Positions 17,838-25,606 of a DNA stretch of 64,000 nucleotides are shown one piece after another. Made by a program: the position numbers and the translations under genes. Numbering within the stretch: position 1 is the first letter of the stretch; each line of letters starts with the position of its first letter. The notes below the pieces were generated by a model. It did not search any database. It saw only the letters and a list, made by a program, of their open reading frames with translations, and had not been told where the DNA came from. Source of the stretch: Chryseobacterium binzhouense (GTDB lineage: Bacteria; Bacteroidota; Bacteroidia; Flavobacteriales; Weeksellaceae); NCBI RefSeq assembly GCF_007474545.1, contig NZ_VKOG01000002.1, forward strand, positions 310,001 to 374,000, read 5' to 3'.

Positions 17838-17876
17838 AATCAGTAAAAGTCATAAAACAAACCAGAAATATTACAA
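17838..17876 (+). promoter_or_regulatory. Direct-repeat regulatory element, site 3 (distal of a tandem pair)
   Basis: Halves AATCAGTAAAAGTCATAA and AAACCAGAAATATTACAA. The copy lies exactly 60 bp upstream of site 4 and has no -7 box of its own. It may be an auxiliary site or the product of a local duplication. Confidence 0.7.
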
Positions 17877-17897
17877 GTGGAACTATTTTTGGTAAAT

Positions 17898-17936
17898 AAT
17901 CAGTAAATGTCATAAATCAAACAAAGAATATCACAA
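17898..17936 (+). promoter_or_regulatory. Direct-repeat regulatory element, site 4
   Basis: Halves AATCAGTAAATGTCATAA and AAACAAAGAATATCACAA. The -7-like GAACTTTG begins at 17959, 61 bp from the element start and 22 bp after its end. It serves the first HMA gene. Confidence 0.78.
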
Positions 17937-17999
17937 CCAATATTACCTGTTATCTTATGAACTTTGTACTCAAGAAATACAATTAAAAAGTTCAAAACA

Positions 18000-18221
18000 A
18001 TGGAAAGCAAAAACCTTCAATTCAAGACAAACCTTAACTGTGGTAACTGTGTTGCTAAAGTACAGGGTGATTTAGATAGCGCTAATGGTATCAGCGAATG
18101 GAATGTAGATACTGCAAATAGTGATAAAATCCTTACGGTAAAATCAGAAGGAATTAGCGAAGACGAAATCGTTACAATTATTAAGAAAAAAGGGTTTAAA
18201 GCCGAACCTATTTCACAATAA
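18000..18221 (+). CDS. HMA-domain copper chaperone (copy 1)
   Basis: A 73-residue protein that is a single heavy-metal-associated domain of ferredoxin-like fold. The usual M-x-C-x-x-C loop appears as L-N-C-G-N-C at residues 14-19, so the Met is replaced by Leu. I chose the ATG at 18000 because the longer frame would begin inside the promoter. It should bind Cu(I) in the cytoplasm and pass it on. It is very similar to the copy at 23581. It lies 40 bp before the DUF3347 gene, a likely two-gene unit ended by the hairpin at 18717. Confidence 0.85.
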   Translation: MESKNLQFKTNLNCGNCVAKVQGDLDSANGISEWNVDTANSDKILTVKSEGISEDEIVTIIKKKGFKAEPISQ

Positions 18222-18261
18222 TATAATAAGCAATTCATTAATCATAAAAAAGAGATAAAAA

Positions 18262-18705
18262 ATGAAAAAGTTAATAATAGCAATAACCGTAATGTTGTTT
18301 GGATTTTCTGCTTTTGCACAAAACACAAGCAATCTGTTAAACAGTTACATCAGTGTAAAAAACGCTTTAGTAAGTAGTGATAGCAAAGCAGCGAGCACCG
18401 CAATTTCGGTTTTCAACGATGCAGTAAAAGGTGAAGATAATTTTTCACAGAAAACCGATCTGTTAAAAGCTACAGAAAAATTAAACAAGGCTGGAAACAA
18501 TATTGAAAAGCAAAGAGCAGCTTTTAACGATGTTTCTACTATAATGTGGAAACTGGTAAAGTCGTCCGATAAAGTAAGTCAACCTGTTTATTATCAGTAT
18601 TGTCCTATGAAAAAAGCATATTGGTTGAGCAAAGAGAAAGATATTAAAAATCCTTATTATGGTTCATCAATGCTTACTTGTGGTAAAGTTGCAGAAACTA
18701 AATAA
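18262..18705 (+). CDS. Secreted DUF3347-domain protein, putative periplasmic copper-binding
   Basis: A 147-residue protein with a signal peptide (cleavage after A-F-A, about residue 19), a helical region and a C-terminal DUF3347 signature: Y-Y-Q-Y-C-P-M, then K-N-P-Y-Y-G-S-S-M-L-T-C-G. The Cys/Met-containing ends suit copper binding. DUF3347 domains are commonly found on CusB-like adaptors and near copper genes, but their biochemical role is not well established. A terminator follows, so the multicopper oxidase gene may be transcribed partly separately. Confidence 0.82.
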   Translation: MKKLIIAITVMLFGFSAFAQNTSNLLNSYISVKNALVSSDSKAASTAISVFNDAVKGEDNFSQKTDLLKATEKLNKAGNNIEKQRAAFNDVSTIMWKLVKSSDKVSQPVYYQYCPMKKAYWLSKEKDIKNPYYGSSMLTCGKVAETK

Positions 18706-18716
18706 TAAAAACCTTT

Positions 18717-18745
18717 AAGGCATTGCTCAGTGAACAATGCCTTTT
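18717..18745 (+). terminator. Terminator between the DUF3347 and multicopper oxidase genes
   Basis: AAGGCATTG (18717-18725) and CAATGCCTT (18735-18743) form a 9-bp stem followed by TT. Read-through could still feed the oxidase gene, because no clean promoter is visible in between. Confidence 0.7.
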
Positions 18746-18775
18746 AATCTTTGTATAACCAATGCGATTTTTAAA

Positions 18776-21136
18776 ATGAATAATAAAAAATTTCTTCACA
18801 AAAAGTTGTTGCTGCTAACTCTGTTAGCGCTCTTCATATCACAGGTCGGTATAGCCCAAAAAGTAGTACGTTACGATTTGTATGTAAAAGATACCATCGT
18901 AAACTATGCAGGCAAAGAAAAAAGAGCAATCGCTGTAAATGGGCAAATACCAATGCCAACACTTGAATTTACTGAAGGCGATACGGCAGAAATAGTGTTA
19001 CATAATCAACTTAAAGAAAGTACCTCATTGCATTGGCACGGATTATTTCTGCCCAATAAAGAAGATGGCGTTCCTTTTTTAACGCAAATGCCCATTGAAC
19101 CTGGTGAAACCTTTACGTATCGTTTCCCTATTATTCAAACGGGAACGCATTGGTATCATTCTCATTCAGGATTGCAAGAGCAGATTGGTATGTATGGGAG
19201 CTTTATCATGCATAAGAAAGCTGATGATAAAACATTTAGAAAAGGGATTGACGATTTGCCAGAAGTACCAATAATGTTAAGCGAATGGACAAATCTAAAG
19301 CCAGAAAACGTTCATCGCATGTTACATAATGCAAGCGACTGGTTTGCTATACAAAAAGGAGCTACTCAAAGTTATGCAGAAGCCATTAGAAGCGGCAATT
19401 TCAAAACGAAATTGAAAAATGAATGGAAACGTATGATGGCAATGGATGTAAGTGATGTGTATTATGATAAAGTATTGATGAATGGAAACCATTTGACAGA
19501 TTTGAAGTCGATAGATGGCAAACCTCTGAAAGCAGGTGATAAAGTACGTTTGCGTATTTCTAATGGTGGTGCATCGTCTTACTTTTGGTTGCGATATGCA
19601 GGTGGAAAAATGACTGTAGTAGCAAGTGATGGTAACGATGTAGAACCTGTAGATGTAGACCGATTAATTATTGCTGTATCAGAAACATATGATGTAGTCG
19701 TTACAATTCCTGAAGATGGCAAAGCCTTTGAATTTATGGCTACTACTGAAGATAGAACGCAATCTACCAGTTATTTCATTGGTAATGGAGAAAGAGAAAA
19801 GGTGGGAGAAATGCCACGTCTCAAGTATTTTGAAGGAATGAAGATGATGAATGATATGATGAAGATGAATGGCGACCTTGATGATATGGGTATGAATATG
19901 AGTTGGAATCAAATGGATATGAATGTAGTAATGTATCCAGAGATTACAGGTGCAGAAAAGAAGAAAGGAAAGAAAATGGACGAAGCTATGGATCATAGCA
20001 AAATGGATCATGGAACTATGAACATGAAGCAAAGTGCTGAAAAAACCGATCATAGTAAAATGAACCATGGTGAGATGGGTATGGATGAAGATCCAAATCG
20101 CTATAATGCGAATGCATTAAGCGAGATTGTTACGCTTAATTACGCCATGCTGAAATCCCCAAATAATACTGAATTGCCCAAAAATGCACCAGTAAAAGAA
20201 TTGAAGTTTACATTGACTGGAAATATGAACCGTTATGTATGGAGCATGGATGATAAAGTACTATCTGAGAGCGATAAAATACCTGTAAAGAAAGGAGAAG
20301 TATTGCGCATTACACTCTATAATAATTCAATGATGCGACATCCCATTCACTTACACGGATTCGATTTTAGATTACTAAACGATAAAGGAGAAAACGCTCC
20401 GATGAAAAACATCATTGACATTATGCCGATGGAAACCGATACCATTGAATTCCTCGCAAATGAAGAAGGTGATTGGTTTTTTCATTGTCATATATTGTAT
20501 CACATGATGGCAGGTATGAACAAAGTTTTTGCTGTGGGTGATTATGAAAACCCTTATCTACCCAATAAGGATAAAGCCTATAAAATGTTACAGCGTGAAA
20601 GTAATATGATCCATTTTATGGCTCAGAATGATTTTGCGACCAATGGTAATGACGGTGAAATGATGTTTATGAATGCTCGATATAGTTTGGGTACAGAATG
20701 GAGATTAGGTTACAATGATATGCACGGTTACGAAGTGGAAACTCATTTTGGTCGTTATATAGGAAAAATGCAATGGTTGATGCCTTTTATTGGTTTCGAC
20801 TGGCGTTATCGTAAAATGGGGATGGATGAGCATGAAAAAAATCTTTTTGGACAAGTAAATAAAAAAGATAAACGAGGAGCATTTAGTCTTGGTGTTATGT
20901 ATACCTTACCTATGTTGGTTAATGTACAAGCGGAGGTATATCACGATGGTATTTTTCGTGTTTCGCTAATGCGAGAGGATATACCTCTTTCCAAAAGATT
21001 GCGAGCAGGGTTTATGGTAAATACGGATATGGAATATATGGCAGATTTGCGATATATCCTTACAAGACATATCGGTGTGAGAACACATTATGATAGCGAT
21101 ATGGGCTTTGGAGTAGGTTTGTCAGTTAATTATTAA
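18776..21136 (+). CDS. copA: Multicopper oxidase (CopA-like) with C-terminal barrel-like extension
   Basis: A 786-residue exported protein: signal peptide, then three cupredoxin domains with all copper motifs (H-W-H-G near 85, H-W-Y-H-S-H near 128, H-P-I-H-L-H-G near 525 and H-C-H-I-L-Y-H-M-M-A-G-M near 575). A Met/His-rich insert (about 360-440, with repeated M-D-H and K-M motifs) should hold extra Cu(I). It oxidises Cu(I) to Cu(II) in the periplasm. The last 170 residues or so are beta-rich with regular aromatics, end in G-V-G-L-S-V-N-Y and resemble a CopB-type outer-membrane barrel part. I chose the ATG at 18776 because it begins a proper signal peptide. Confidence 0.9.
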   Translation: MNNKKFLHKKLLLLTLLALFISQVGIAQKVVRYDLYVKDTIVNYAGKEKRAIAVNGQIPMPTLEFTEGDTAEIVLHNQLKESTSLHWHGLFLPNKEDGVPFLTQMPIEPGETFTYRFPIIQTGTHWYHSHSGLQEQIGMYGSFIMHKKADDKTFRKGIDDLPEVPIMLSEWTNLKPENVHRMLHNASDWFAIQKGATQSYAEAIRSGNFKTKLKNEWKRMMAMDVSDVYYDKVLMNGNHLTDLKSIDGKPLKAGDKVRLRISNGGASSYFWLRYAGGKMTVVASDGNDVEPVDVDRLIIAVSETYDVVVTIPEDGKAFEFMATTEDRTQSTSYFIGNGEREKVGEMPRLKYFEGMKMMNDMMKMNGDLDDMGMNMSWNQMDMNVVMYPEITGAEKKKGKKMDEAMDHSKMDHGTMNMKQSAEKTDHSKMNHGEMGMDEDPNRYNANALSEIVTLNYAMLKSPNNTELPKNAPVKELKFTLTGNMNRYVWSMDDKVLSESDKIPVKKGEVLRITLYNNSMMRHPIHLHGFDFRLLNDKGENAPMKNIIDIMPMETDTIEFLANEEGDWFFHCHILYHMMAGMNKVFAVGDYENPYLPNKDKAYKMLQRESNMIHFMAQNDFATNGNDGEMMFMNARYSLGTEWRLGYNDMHGYEVETHFGRYIGKMQWLMPFIGFDWRYRKMGMDEHEKNLFGQVNKKDKRGAFSLGVMYTLPMLVNVQAEVYHDGIFRVSLMREDIPLSKRLRAGFMVNTDMEYMADLRYILTRHIGVRTHYDSDMGFGVGLSVNY

Positions 21137-21156
21137 TATTAACAACAAATGGAAAT

Positions 21157-21192
21157 AAAAACGGTTATTACATTACGTCATAACCGTTTTTT
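21157..21192 (+). terminator. Strong terminator after the multicopper oxidase gene
   Basis: AAAAACGGTTAT and ATAACCGTTTTT form a 12-bp stem with an 11-base loop, followed by more T. Confidence 0.9.
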
Positions 21193-21212
21193 ATTTTACA
21201 CAAGTACGGAAT

Positions 21213-21251
21213 AATCAGTAAACCTCATAAATCAAACAAGAAATATCACAA
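21213..21251 (+). promoter_or_regulatory. Direct-repeat regulatory element, site 5
   Basis: Halves AATCAGTAAACCTCATAA and AAACAAGAAATATCACAA. The -7-like CAATTTTG begins at 21274, 61 bp from the element start. It serves the MFS gene. Confidence 0.78.
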
Positions 21252-21301
21252 CAAGAAGATTAAACTAATTTGACAATTTTGTATTGTAAATTTTTAAGAT
21301 T

Positions 21302-22498
21302 ATGACAGCTAAAATAAAATGGAATAATGTATATCTCTTGTTTTTATCACAAGCATTATTTCAGACCGCATCGATATTAGTCATTACACTTTCAGGAATT
21401 GTAGGAATGGTTATGGCTTCTGATAAAAACATGTCAACCATTCCAGTTGCGATGATTACAGTTGGCGCAGCAGCTATGATGATTCCAGCGTCAATAATTA
21501 TTAAAAATTTAGGTCAAAGGAAAGCCTTTATGATTGGAACATTGATAGGCGTTCTTGCTGGCTTAGTTTCTTGGTATGGAATTGTTCAGAATTCGTTCTG
21601 GATTTTTGCTATTGGAAATATGTTGATTGGCGCTTATCAAGGGTTTTCACAGTATTATCGTTTTGCGGCTGCAGATTCTGTGCCGGATAATGCAAAGAGT
21701 AAAGCCATTTCTTTTGTGATTGCCGGAGGTGTCGTTGCAGCATTTGCGGGACCTAATTTGGCAAGATTTACACAGCATTTGGGAAGCGTGCCTTATGCAT
21801 ATTCTTTTTTTTCTATTGTACTTTTAAGTGTCTTGGCATTTGGAGTAGTTTCGTTACTTAAATTTCAAGCAAAGCCGGTAGCTCGAAATAATGAATCTTT
21901 AAAAAAAGGTCGTTCATTAAAAGAAATCTTCAAAAGTAAAGATGCCGTTTTAGCTGTGCTTTCATCAGCTACAGCATTTGCGGTGATGGGAATGTCTATG
22001 ACGGTTACGCCTATTGCAATGCATGGTTTCGGTCATAGTTCTGATGATTCGGCAACTGTAATTCAATGGCATGTGTTAGGTATGTTTTTGCCTTCATTTT
22101 TTACAGGCATCCTCATTCAGAAATTTGGAGTTTATAAAATCATTACAACTGGATTGTTGATTTTGTTTCTCTATATTTTCATTGCTCTTTCTGGTACCGA
22201 TTTTACACATTTCGTATCAGCATTATTTATTGTTGGTTTAGGTTGGAACTTCTTGTTTATTGGTGGATCCGCATTATTAACAAAAGTATATAGACCTGAA
22301 GAGAAAGAAAAAACACAAGCATTTCATGACTTCACGGTTTTTGCAGTAATCAGTATTGCCAGTTTTTTTGCAGGAAGTTTATTTAATAATTGGGGCTGGA
22401 ATGGCATTAATATTGTTTTAATTCCAATGCTTCTTATTACATTAATTGCGGTAATTAAAATTATAATGACAAATAAGAGCGCGCACGAGAATCAGTAA
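21302..22498 (+). CDS. MFS transporter, substrate unknown
   Basis: A 398-residue membrane protein with about 12 hydrophobic helices and the major facilitator layout: a short basic loop K-N-L-G-Q-R-K-A-F after helix 2 and a longer charged central loop (about 190-215). The substrate cannot be read from the sequence. Its place in the copper module and the shared element suggest a metal- or stress-related role, such as efflux of a metal complex, but this is inference. Its stop codon overlaps element site 6. Confidence 0.85.
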   Translation: MTAKIKWNNVYLLFLSQALFQTASILVITLSGIVGMVMASDKNMSTIPVAMITVGAAAMMIPASIIIKNLGQRKAFMIGTLIGVLAGLVSWYGIVQNSFWIFAIGNMLIGAYQGFSQYYRFAAADSVPDNAKSKAISFVIAGGVVAAFAGPNLARFTQHLGSVPYAYSFFSIVLLSVLAFGVVSLLKFQAKPVARNNESLKKGRSLKEIFKSKDAVLAVLSSATAFAVMGMSMTVTPIAMHGFGHSSDDSATVIQWHVLGMFLPSFFTGILIQKFGVYKIITTGLLILFLYIFIALSGTDFTHFVSALFIVGLGWNFLFIGGSALLTKVYRPEEKEKTQAFHDFTVFAVISIASFFAGSLFNNWGWNGINIVLIPMLLITLIAVIKIIMTNKSAHENQ

Positions 22499-22529
22499 AA
22501 ATCACAATTATCTTCCAAAAAATCGTAAC
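22490..22529 (+). promoter_or_regulatory. Direct-repeat regulatory element, site 6 (degenerate)
   Basis: The first half AATCAGTAAAAATCACAA is intact. The second is weaker and appears shifted by about 2 bp. The -7-like GAACTTTG begins at 22551, again 61 bp away. The element overlaps the stop codon of the MFS gene. Confidence 0.6.
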
Positions 22530-22617
22530 TAATAAAAACGAAATAATAAGGAACTTTGTAATTAGAAAAGAATCAAGTTATAATATCAAAATAATTAACG
22601 TTTTTCTTAAAAATATT

Positions 22618-23475
22618 ATGAATACACAACATCAATCCAGCAGCGAAAATATATTTATTTGCCCTATGCACCCAGAAGTCAAAGGGAATAAAGGTGATAA
22701 ATGTTCAAAATGTGGAATGAATTTAGTTCCAGAAAATAAAGGAACAGCAAAACATTTTGATGTGATTATATCTTCTGAACCTGAAGTTATTGAAGCAGGG
22801 AAATCGACGCAGTTTAAAATCATTGTAAAGAACGAAGATAAAGTTGTGTCATTAGAAGAAGTACATGAAATGAAAATGCATCTTCTAGTTGTGAATGAAG
22901 AACTAACTTGGTTTGACCATATCCATCCCATTGAACAAGAAGACGGTTCTTATCTTATTGATGAAATATTTCCAACTGCTGGGGACTACTTATTTTTTGT
23001 AGATTATAAGCCTGAGAACGAGGAAGGGAATGTTTACAAACATTCGTTAAATGTAGTAGGAAATACTACAGAAATAGCACAGTTAGATACAAATGCAAAA
23101 TTTGAATCAGAATCAGATGGCTACACAGCTAGAATATTGAATGGAGCAGATTTGAAAACAAATACAAGTCAGCCATTGCAATTTGAGATTCTAAAAGATG
23201 GCAACAAGATCAATGACGATGAATTGCAAAACTATTTAGGAGCAAAAGCTCATATTGTAATGATTAGCCAAGCTGAAAAAGAATTTTTGCATATTCACCC
23301 AATGTCTAATGAAAGTTATCAGATTTATGCAGAAACACTAATCAAGAAACCAGGTTTATATAGAATGTGGATGCAATTTAAGATTAGTAATAAAGTGCAC
23401 ACTGTAGATTTTACGGTACATGTTGCTGAGGGTAACAAAACGAGCGAAGGTCATAATCATCATCACAAACACTAA
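22618..23475 (+). CDS. Heavy-metal-binding-domain protein with YtkA-like repeats
   Basis: A 285-residue protein. The N-terminus carries the heavy-metal-binding motif C-P-M-H-P-E...C-S-K-C-G-M-N-L (about 15-40), usually seen on CusB-like adaptors and copper ATPases. Two beta-rich YtkA-like segments follow (about 45-135 and 150-270), each with H-I-H-P-type motifs, and the chain ends H-N-H-H-H-K-H. No signal peptide is visible. It is probably a metal buffer or delivery protein. It has its own promoter with a regulatory element. Confidence 0.75.
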   Translation: MNTQHQSSSENIFICPMHPEVKGNKGDKCSKCGMNLVPENKGTAKHFDVIISSEPEVIEAGKSTQFKIIVKNEDKVVSLEEVHEMKMHLLVVNEELTWFDHIHPIEQEDGSYLIDEIFPTAGDYLFFVDYKPENEEGNVYKHSLNVVGNTTEIAQLDTNAKFESESDGYTARILNGADLKTNTSQPLQFEILKDGNKINDDELQNYLGAKAHIVMISQAEKEFLHIHPMSNESYQIYAETLIKKPGLYRMWMQFKISNKVHTVDFTVHVAEGNKTSEGHNHHHKH

Positions 23476-23479
23476 AAAA

Positions 23480-23518
23480 AATCAGTAAAAATCGTAAATC
23501 AAACAAGGAATATCATAA
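23480..23518 (+). promoter_or_regulatory. Direct-repeat regulatory element, site 7
   Basis: Halves AATCAGTAAAAATCGTAA and AAACAAGGAATATCATAA. The -7-like GACTTTTG begins at 23540, 60 bp from the element start. It serves the second HMA gene. Confidence 0.78.
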
Positions 23519-23580
23519 TAAAAAAAATAAGAAAATACAGACTTTTGTAATATAAATATACATTATAAATAAATTAAAAA

Positions 23581-23802
23581 ATGGAAAATAAAGAATTTCA
23601 ATTCAAGACAAACCTTAATTGTGGAGGATGTGTATCGAAAGTAAAAGCAGATTTTGACAGTGCGGAAGGTATCTGTGAATGGAATGTAGATACAGCTAAT
23701 AATGATAAAATCTTAACTGTAAAATCAGAAGGAATTACAGAAGATGAGATCATCGCTATCGTTAAGAGAAAAGGATTTAAAGCAGAACCTTTAGCAGAGT
23801 AA
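23581..23802 (+). CDS. HMA-domain copper chaperone (copy 2)
   Basis: A 73-residue single HMA domain, clearly a duplicate of the one at 18000: most positions agree, including L-N-C-G-G-C in the metal loop and the C-terminal K-G-F-K-A-E-P. It has its own copy of the regulatory element, so gene and promoter were probably duplicated together. It should bind Cu(I) or another soft metal in the cytoplasm. Two terminators follow, and it is the last metal gene before the RteC gene. Confidence 0.85.
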   Translation: MENKEFQFKTNLNCGGCVSKVKADFDSAEGICEWNVDTANNDKILTVKSEGITEDEIIAIVKRKGFKAEPLAE

Positions 23803-23837
23803 TTTATCACTCTATATTTTATCCTGAGAGTGATAAA
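23803..23837 (+). terminator. Hairpin after HMA copy 2
   Basis: TTTATCACTCT and AGAGTGATAAA form an 11-bp stem around a 13-base loop, directly after the stop codon. Confidence 0.6.
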
Positions 23838-23877
23838 GGATGGTATTCTTTTAAATAATTATACTATCGCAATTTAA

Positions 23878-23921
23878 AATGAGGTAATTTATTGTAGGAT
23901 GCCTGCAATTATTACCTCATT
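23878..23921 (+). terminator. Second terminator before the RteC gene
   Basis: AATGAGGTAAT and ATTACCTCATT form a stem across a T/G-rich loop, followed by TTATTTTTT. Confidence 0.7.
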
Positions 23922-23963
23922 TTATTTTTTATGCCAGTTTTTAAATTTAAAATCCTTGTTTTA

Positions 23964-24794
23964 ATGATAGATTATTGCCATTCTTTGATGAATGAATTGG
24001 ATGATAGAATAACTGAACTGACTTACGAGCATAGCAATAACTCGTTAGAGTTGTATGAAAATGCTATTGTATTAGTTTTACAAAGGCTTGATTCGGCAAA
24101 GGAATATGTCAAGAAAAAAGGATTCAAAGATGAAGATGAAGAAATATTCTTTTTCAAACAACTTAAACCTCAGTTAGTTTCAAAATTGATATATTTAAAT
24201 TCTATATATAAAATTGAAACAAAACGGCCCAGAGGAGGTGATAAAATTATTAAACAATATCTCAATTTTGAGCTTAGTAAGATCAAGCGTTTTTTTGATG
24301 CTAATTTGGAATTTTATAAATACTACAGAACTAATAGCACCCATTTAGATAAAAAATACTTTATCAGAGGAAATCATGATATAAAATTAAGCTTAGATAC
24401 TTATTATTTTGAAGCAGATCATAAATTTGCAACCTCACACGATTATAAAGTAGCTAAAATTATTGCCAACGATTTAATACAGGTATATCTTGAAGACCAA
24501 TTGAATAGCAATAATAAAAAACATATATCAAAAAATTTAAGTTTAAATTGGACTGGTAGTAAAACAGCTTTGGTTGAGTTAATCTATTCTCTACATTCCA
24601 ATGGTTCAATTGAAAATGGTAATATTGATATTAAGGTTATAGCAAAAACATTTGAGAATATGTTTAATATTGATTTAGGAGACTTCTATCATTCTTATTT
24701 AGAATTAAAAGGAAGGAAGATAAATCGAACCAAATTTCTCGATAGTCTTCGCGATGCACTTATCAAAAGAATGGATGAGCAGGACGAAAAATGA
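23964..24794 (+). CDS. rteC: RteC-family protein of conjugative transposons
   Basis: A 276-residue protein with the hallmarks I know from RteC: E-I-F-F-F-K-Q-L-K-P near 57-66, a Tyr-rich E-F-Y-K-Y-Y-R segment near 120, and a C-terminal helix-turn-helix region with K-T-A-L-V-E-L-I-Y near 200 and R-T-K-F-L-D-S-L near 255. In CTnDOT, RteC activates excision genes. I prefer the ATG at 23964 because the ATG at 23931 lies only 10 bp after the terminator hairpin, but the longer form remains possible. Its presence says the metal region belongs, or once belonged, to an integrative conjugative element. No integrase or transfer gene is in the window. Confidence 0.82.
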   Translation: MIDYCHSLMNELDDRITELTYEHSNNSLELYENAIVLVLQRLDSAKEYVKKKGFKDEDEEIFFFKQLKPQLVSKLIYLNSIYKIETKRPRGGDKIIKQYLNFELSKIKRFFDANLEFYKYYRTNSTHLDKKYFIRGNHDIKLSLDTYYFEADHKFATSHDYKVAKIIANDLIQVYLEDQLNSNNKKHISKNLSLNWTGSKTALVELIYSLHSNGSIENGNIDIKVIAKTFENMFNIDLGDFYHSYLELKGRKINRTKFLDSLRDALIKRMDEQDEK

Positions 24795-25234
24795 AAACAG
24801 AGTTTAAATGTGTGACATTTCATACACTAAATGAAGTTATGTATGTATAGTTATATAAAAATTAAATGCTGTAAATACAATTTACTAAATTATTACCAAT
24901 AACATTTTTAGCGTTTATAGAACTCATATTATTTGCAAATACTGATTAAATTAATCTTTTATGCTTTAAAATTGTCTTATAATTTTAATTAAAGTATTGG
25001 CATAGAGTTTTTTATAAATTATTTCGAAATTTTCGCAACGAAATTGTTGCTTTGTATTACTATAAATGCATATTTTTGCACCGTTAATAAAAAAAGATAA
25101 AGTTCATTTACTTGAATTTTCTATGATATTAAAAGTCAATATCGGACAACAACAGTTTTAAATCATTAACAAAATGGTTCGAAAATTGTCCCGACAGGAC
25201 GACAGTTTTCGATAATTTTCTCAAAATTACAAAT
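24795..25234. other. 440-bp AT-rich region with a promoter and inverted repeats before tRNA-Arg
   Basis: No gene is seen. A full-consensus promoter, TTG at 25047-25049 with 21 bp to TATTTTTG at 25071-25078, points toward the tRNA and probably drives it. An imperfect inverted repeat around 25180-25211 (CGAAAATTGTC and GACAGTTTTCG) lies just before the tRNA. It could be a regulatory hairpin or part of an element end. Confidence 0.55.
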
Positions 25235-25308
25235 GGGTGCGTAGCTCAGCTGGATAGAGCATCTGCCTTCTAAGCAGACGGTCAAAGGTTCGAATCCTTT
25301 CGCGCTCA
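25235..25308 (+). tRNA. tRNA-Arg (anticodon TCT)
   Basis: A 74-nt cloverleaf: acceptor GGGTGCG pairs with CGCGCTC, the anticodon stem TCTGC/GCAGA encloses CTTCTAA (anticodon TCT), and the T arm is AAAGG-TTCGAAT-CCTTT. No CCA is encoded. A terminator follows closely. It may mark the chromosome side of the accessory region. Confidence 0.93.
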
Positions 25309-25320
25309 CTTGATTATCAA

Positions 25321-25355
25321 AGAGTTACAGAATTCCCATCTGTAACTCTTTTTAT
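25321..25355 (+). terminator. Terminator after tRNA-Arg
   Basis: AGAGTTACAGA and TCTGTAACTCT form an 11-bp perfect stem followed by TTTTTATTT. Confidence 0.88.
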
Positions 25356-25606
25356 TTGCACATAATTTGCAAGTTTTCCTTGACTAATAATAGTTGCAAA
25401 CAGTTTATTTTAGTTTCTTGGAAACTACGTGAAGAGTAATTTTGGTGTCACTAATCTTTGGAACACCTGTTATGATTTTTCAATCATTTGCAATATGTTT
25501 TTTCTACAACAATAAACGATAACAAGATTATCTTACCCTCGTTTTTATAAATTAAATTTTCAAAATTGAATATCACTAAATCTGAAACAACCCACAACTA
25601 GAAACT
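25356..25606. other. Non-coding stretch after the tRNA-Arg terminator
   Basis: I see no gene, RNA or clear repeat in these 251 bases. They are AT-rich and lead into a decayed gene on the minus strand. Confidence 0.5.

Larger units (their letters stand above)
17643..17999. other. 357-bp intergenic region between divergent hpd and the copper module
   Basis: No gene is seen. The right half holds two tandem direct-repeat elements (17838 and 17898) and a -7-like GAACTTTG at 17959-17966 that drives the HMA gene. The left half should hold the hpd promoter on the minus strand, but I found no clear consensus there. Confidence 0.7.

Noticed and set aside
25180-25211. Inverted repeat next to tRNA-Arg as an attachment site
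   Set aside because: No direct copy of it or of the tRNA 3' end was found elsewhere in the window.
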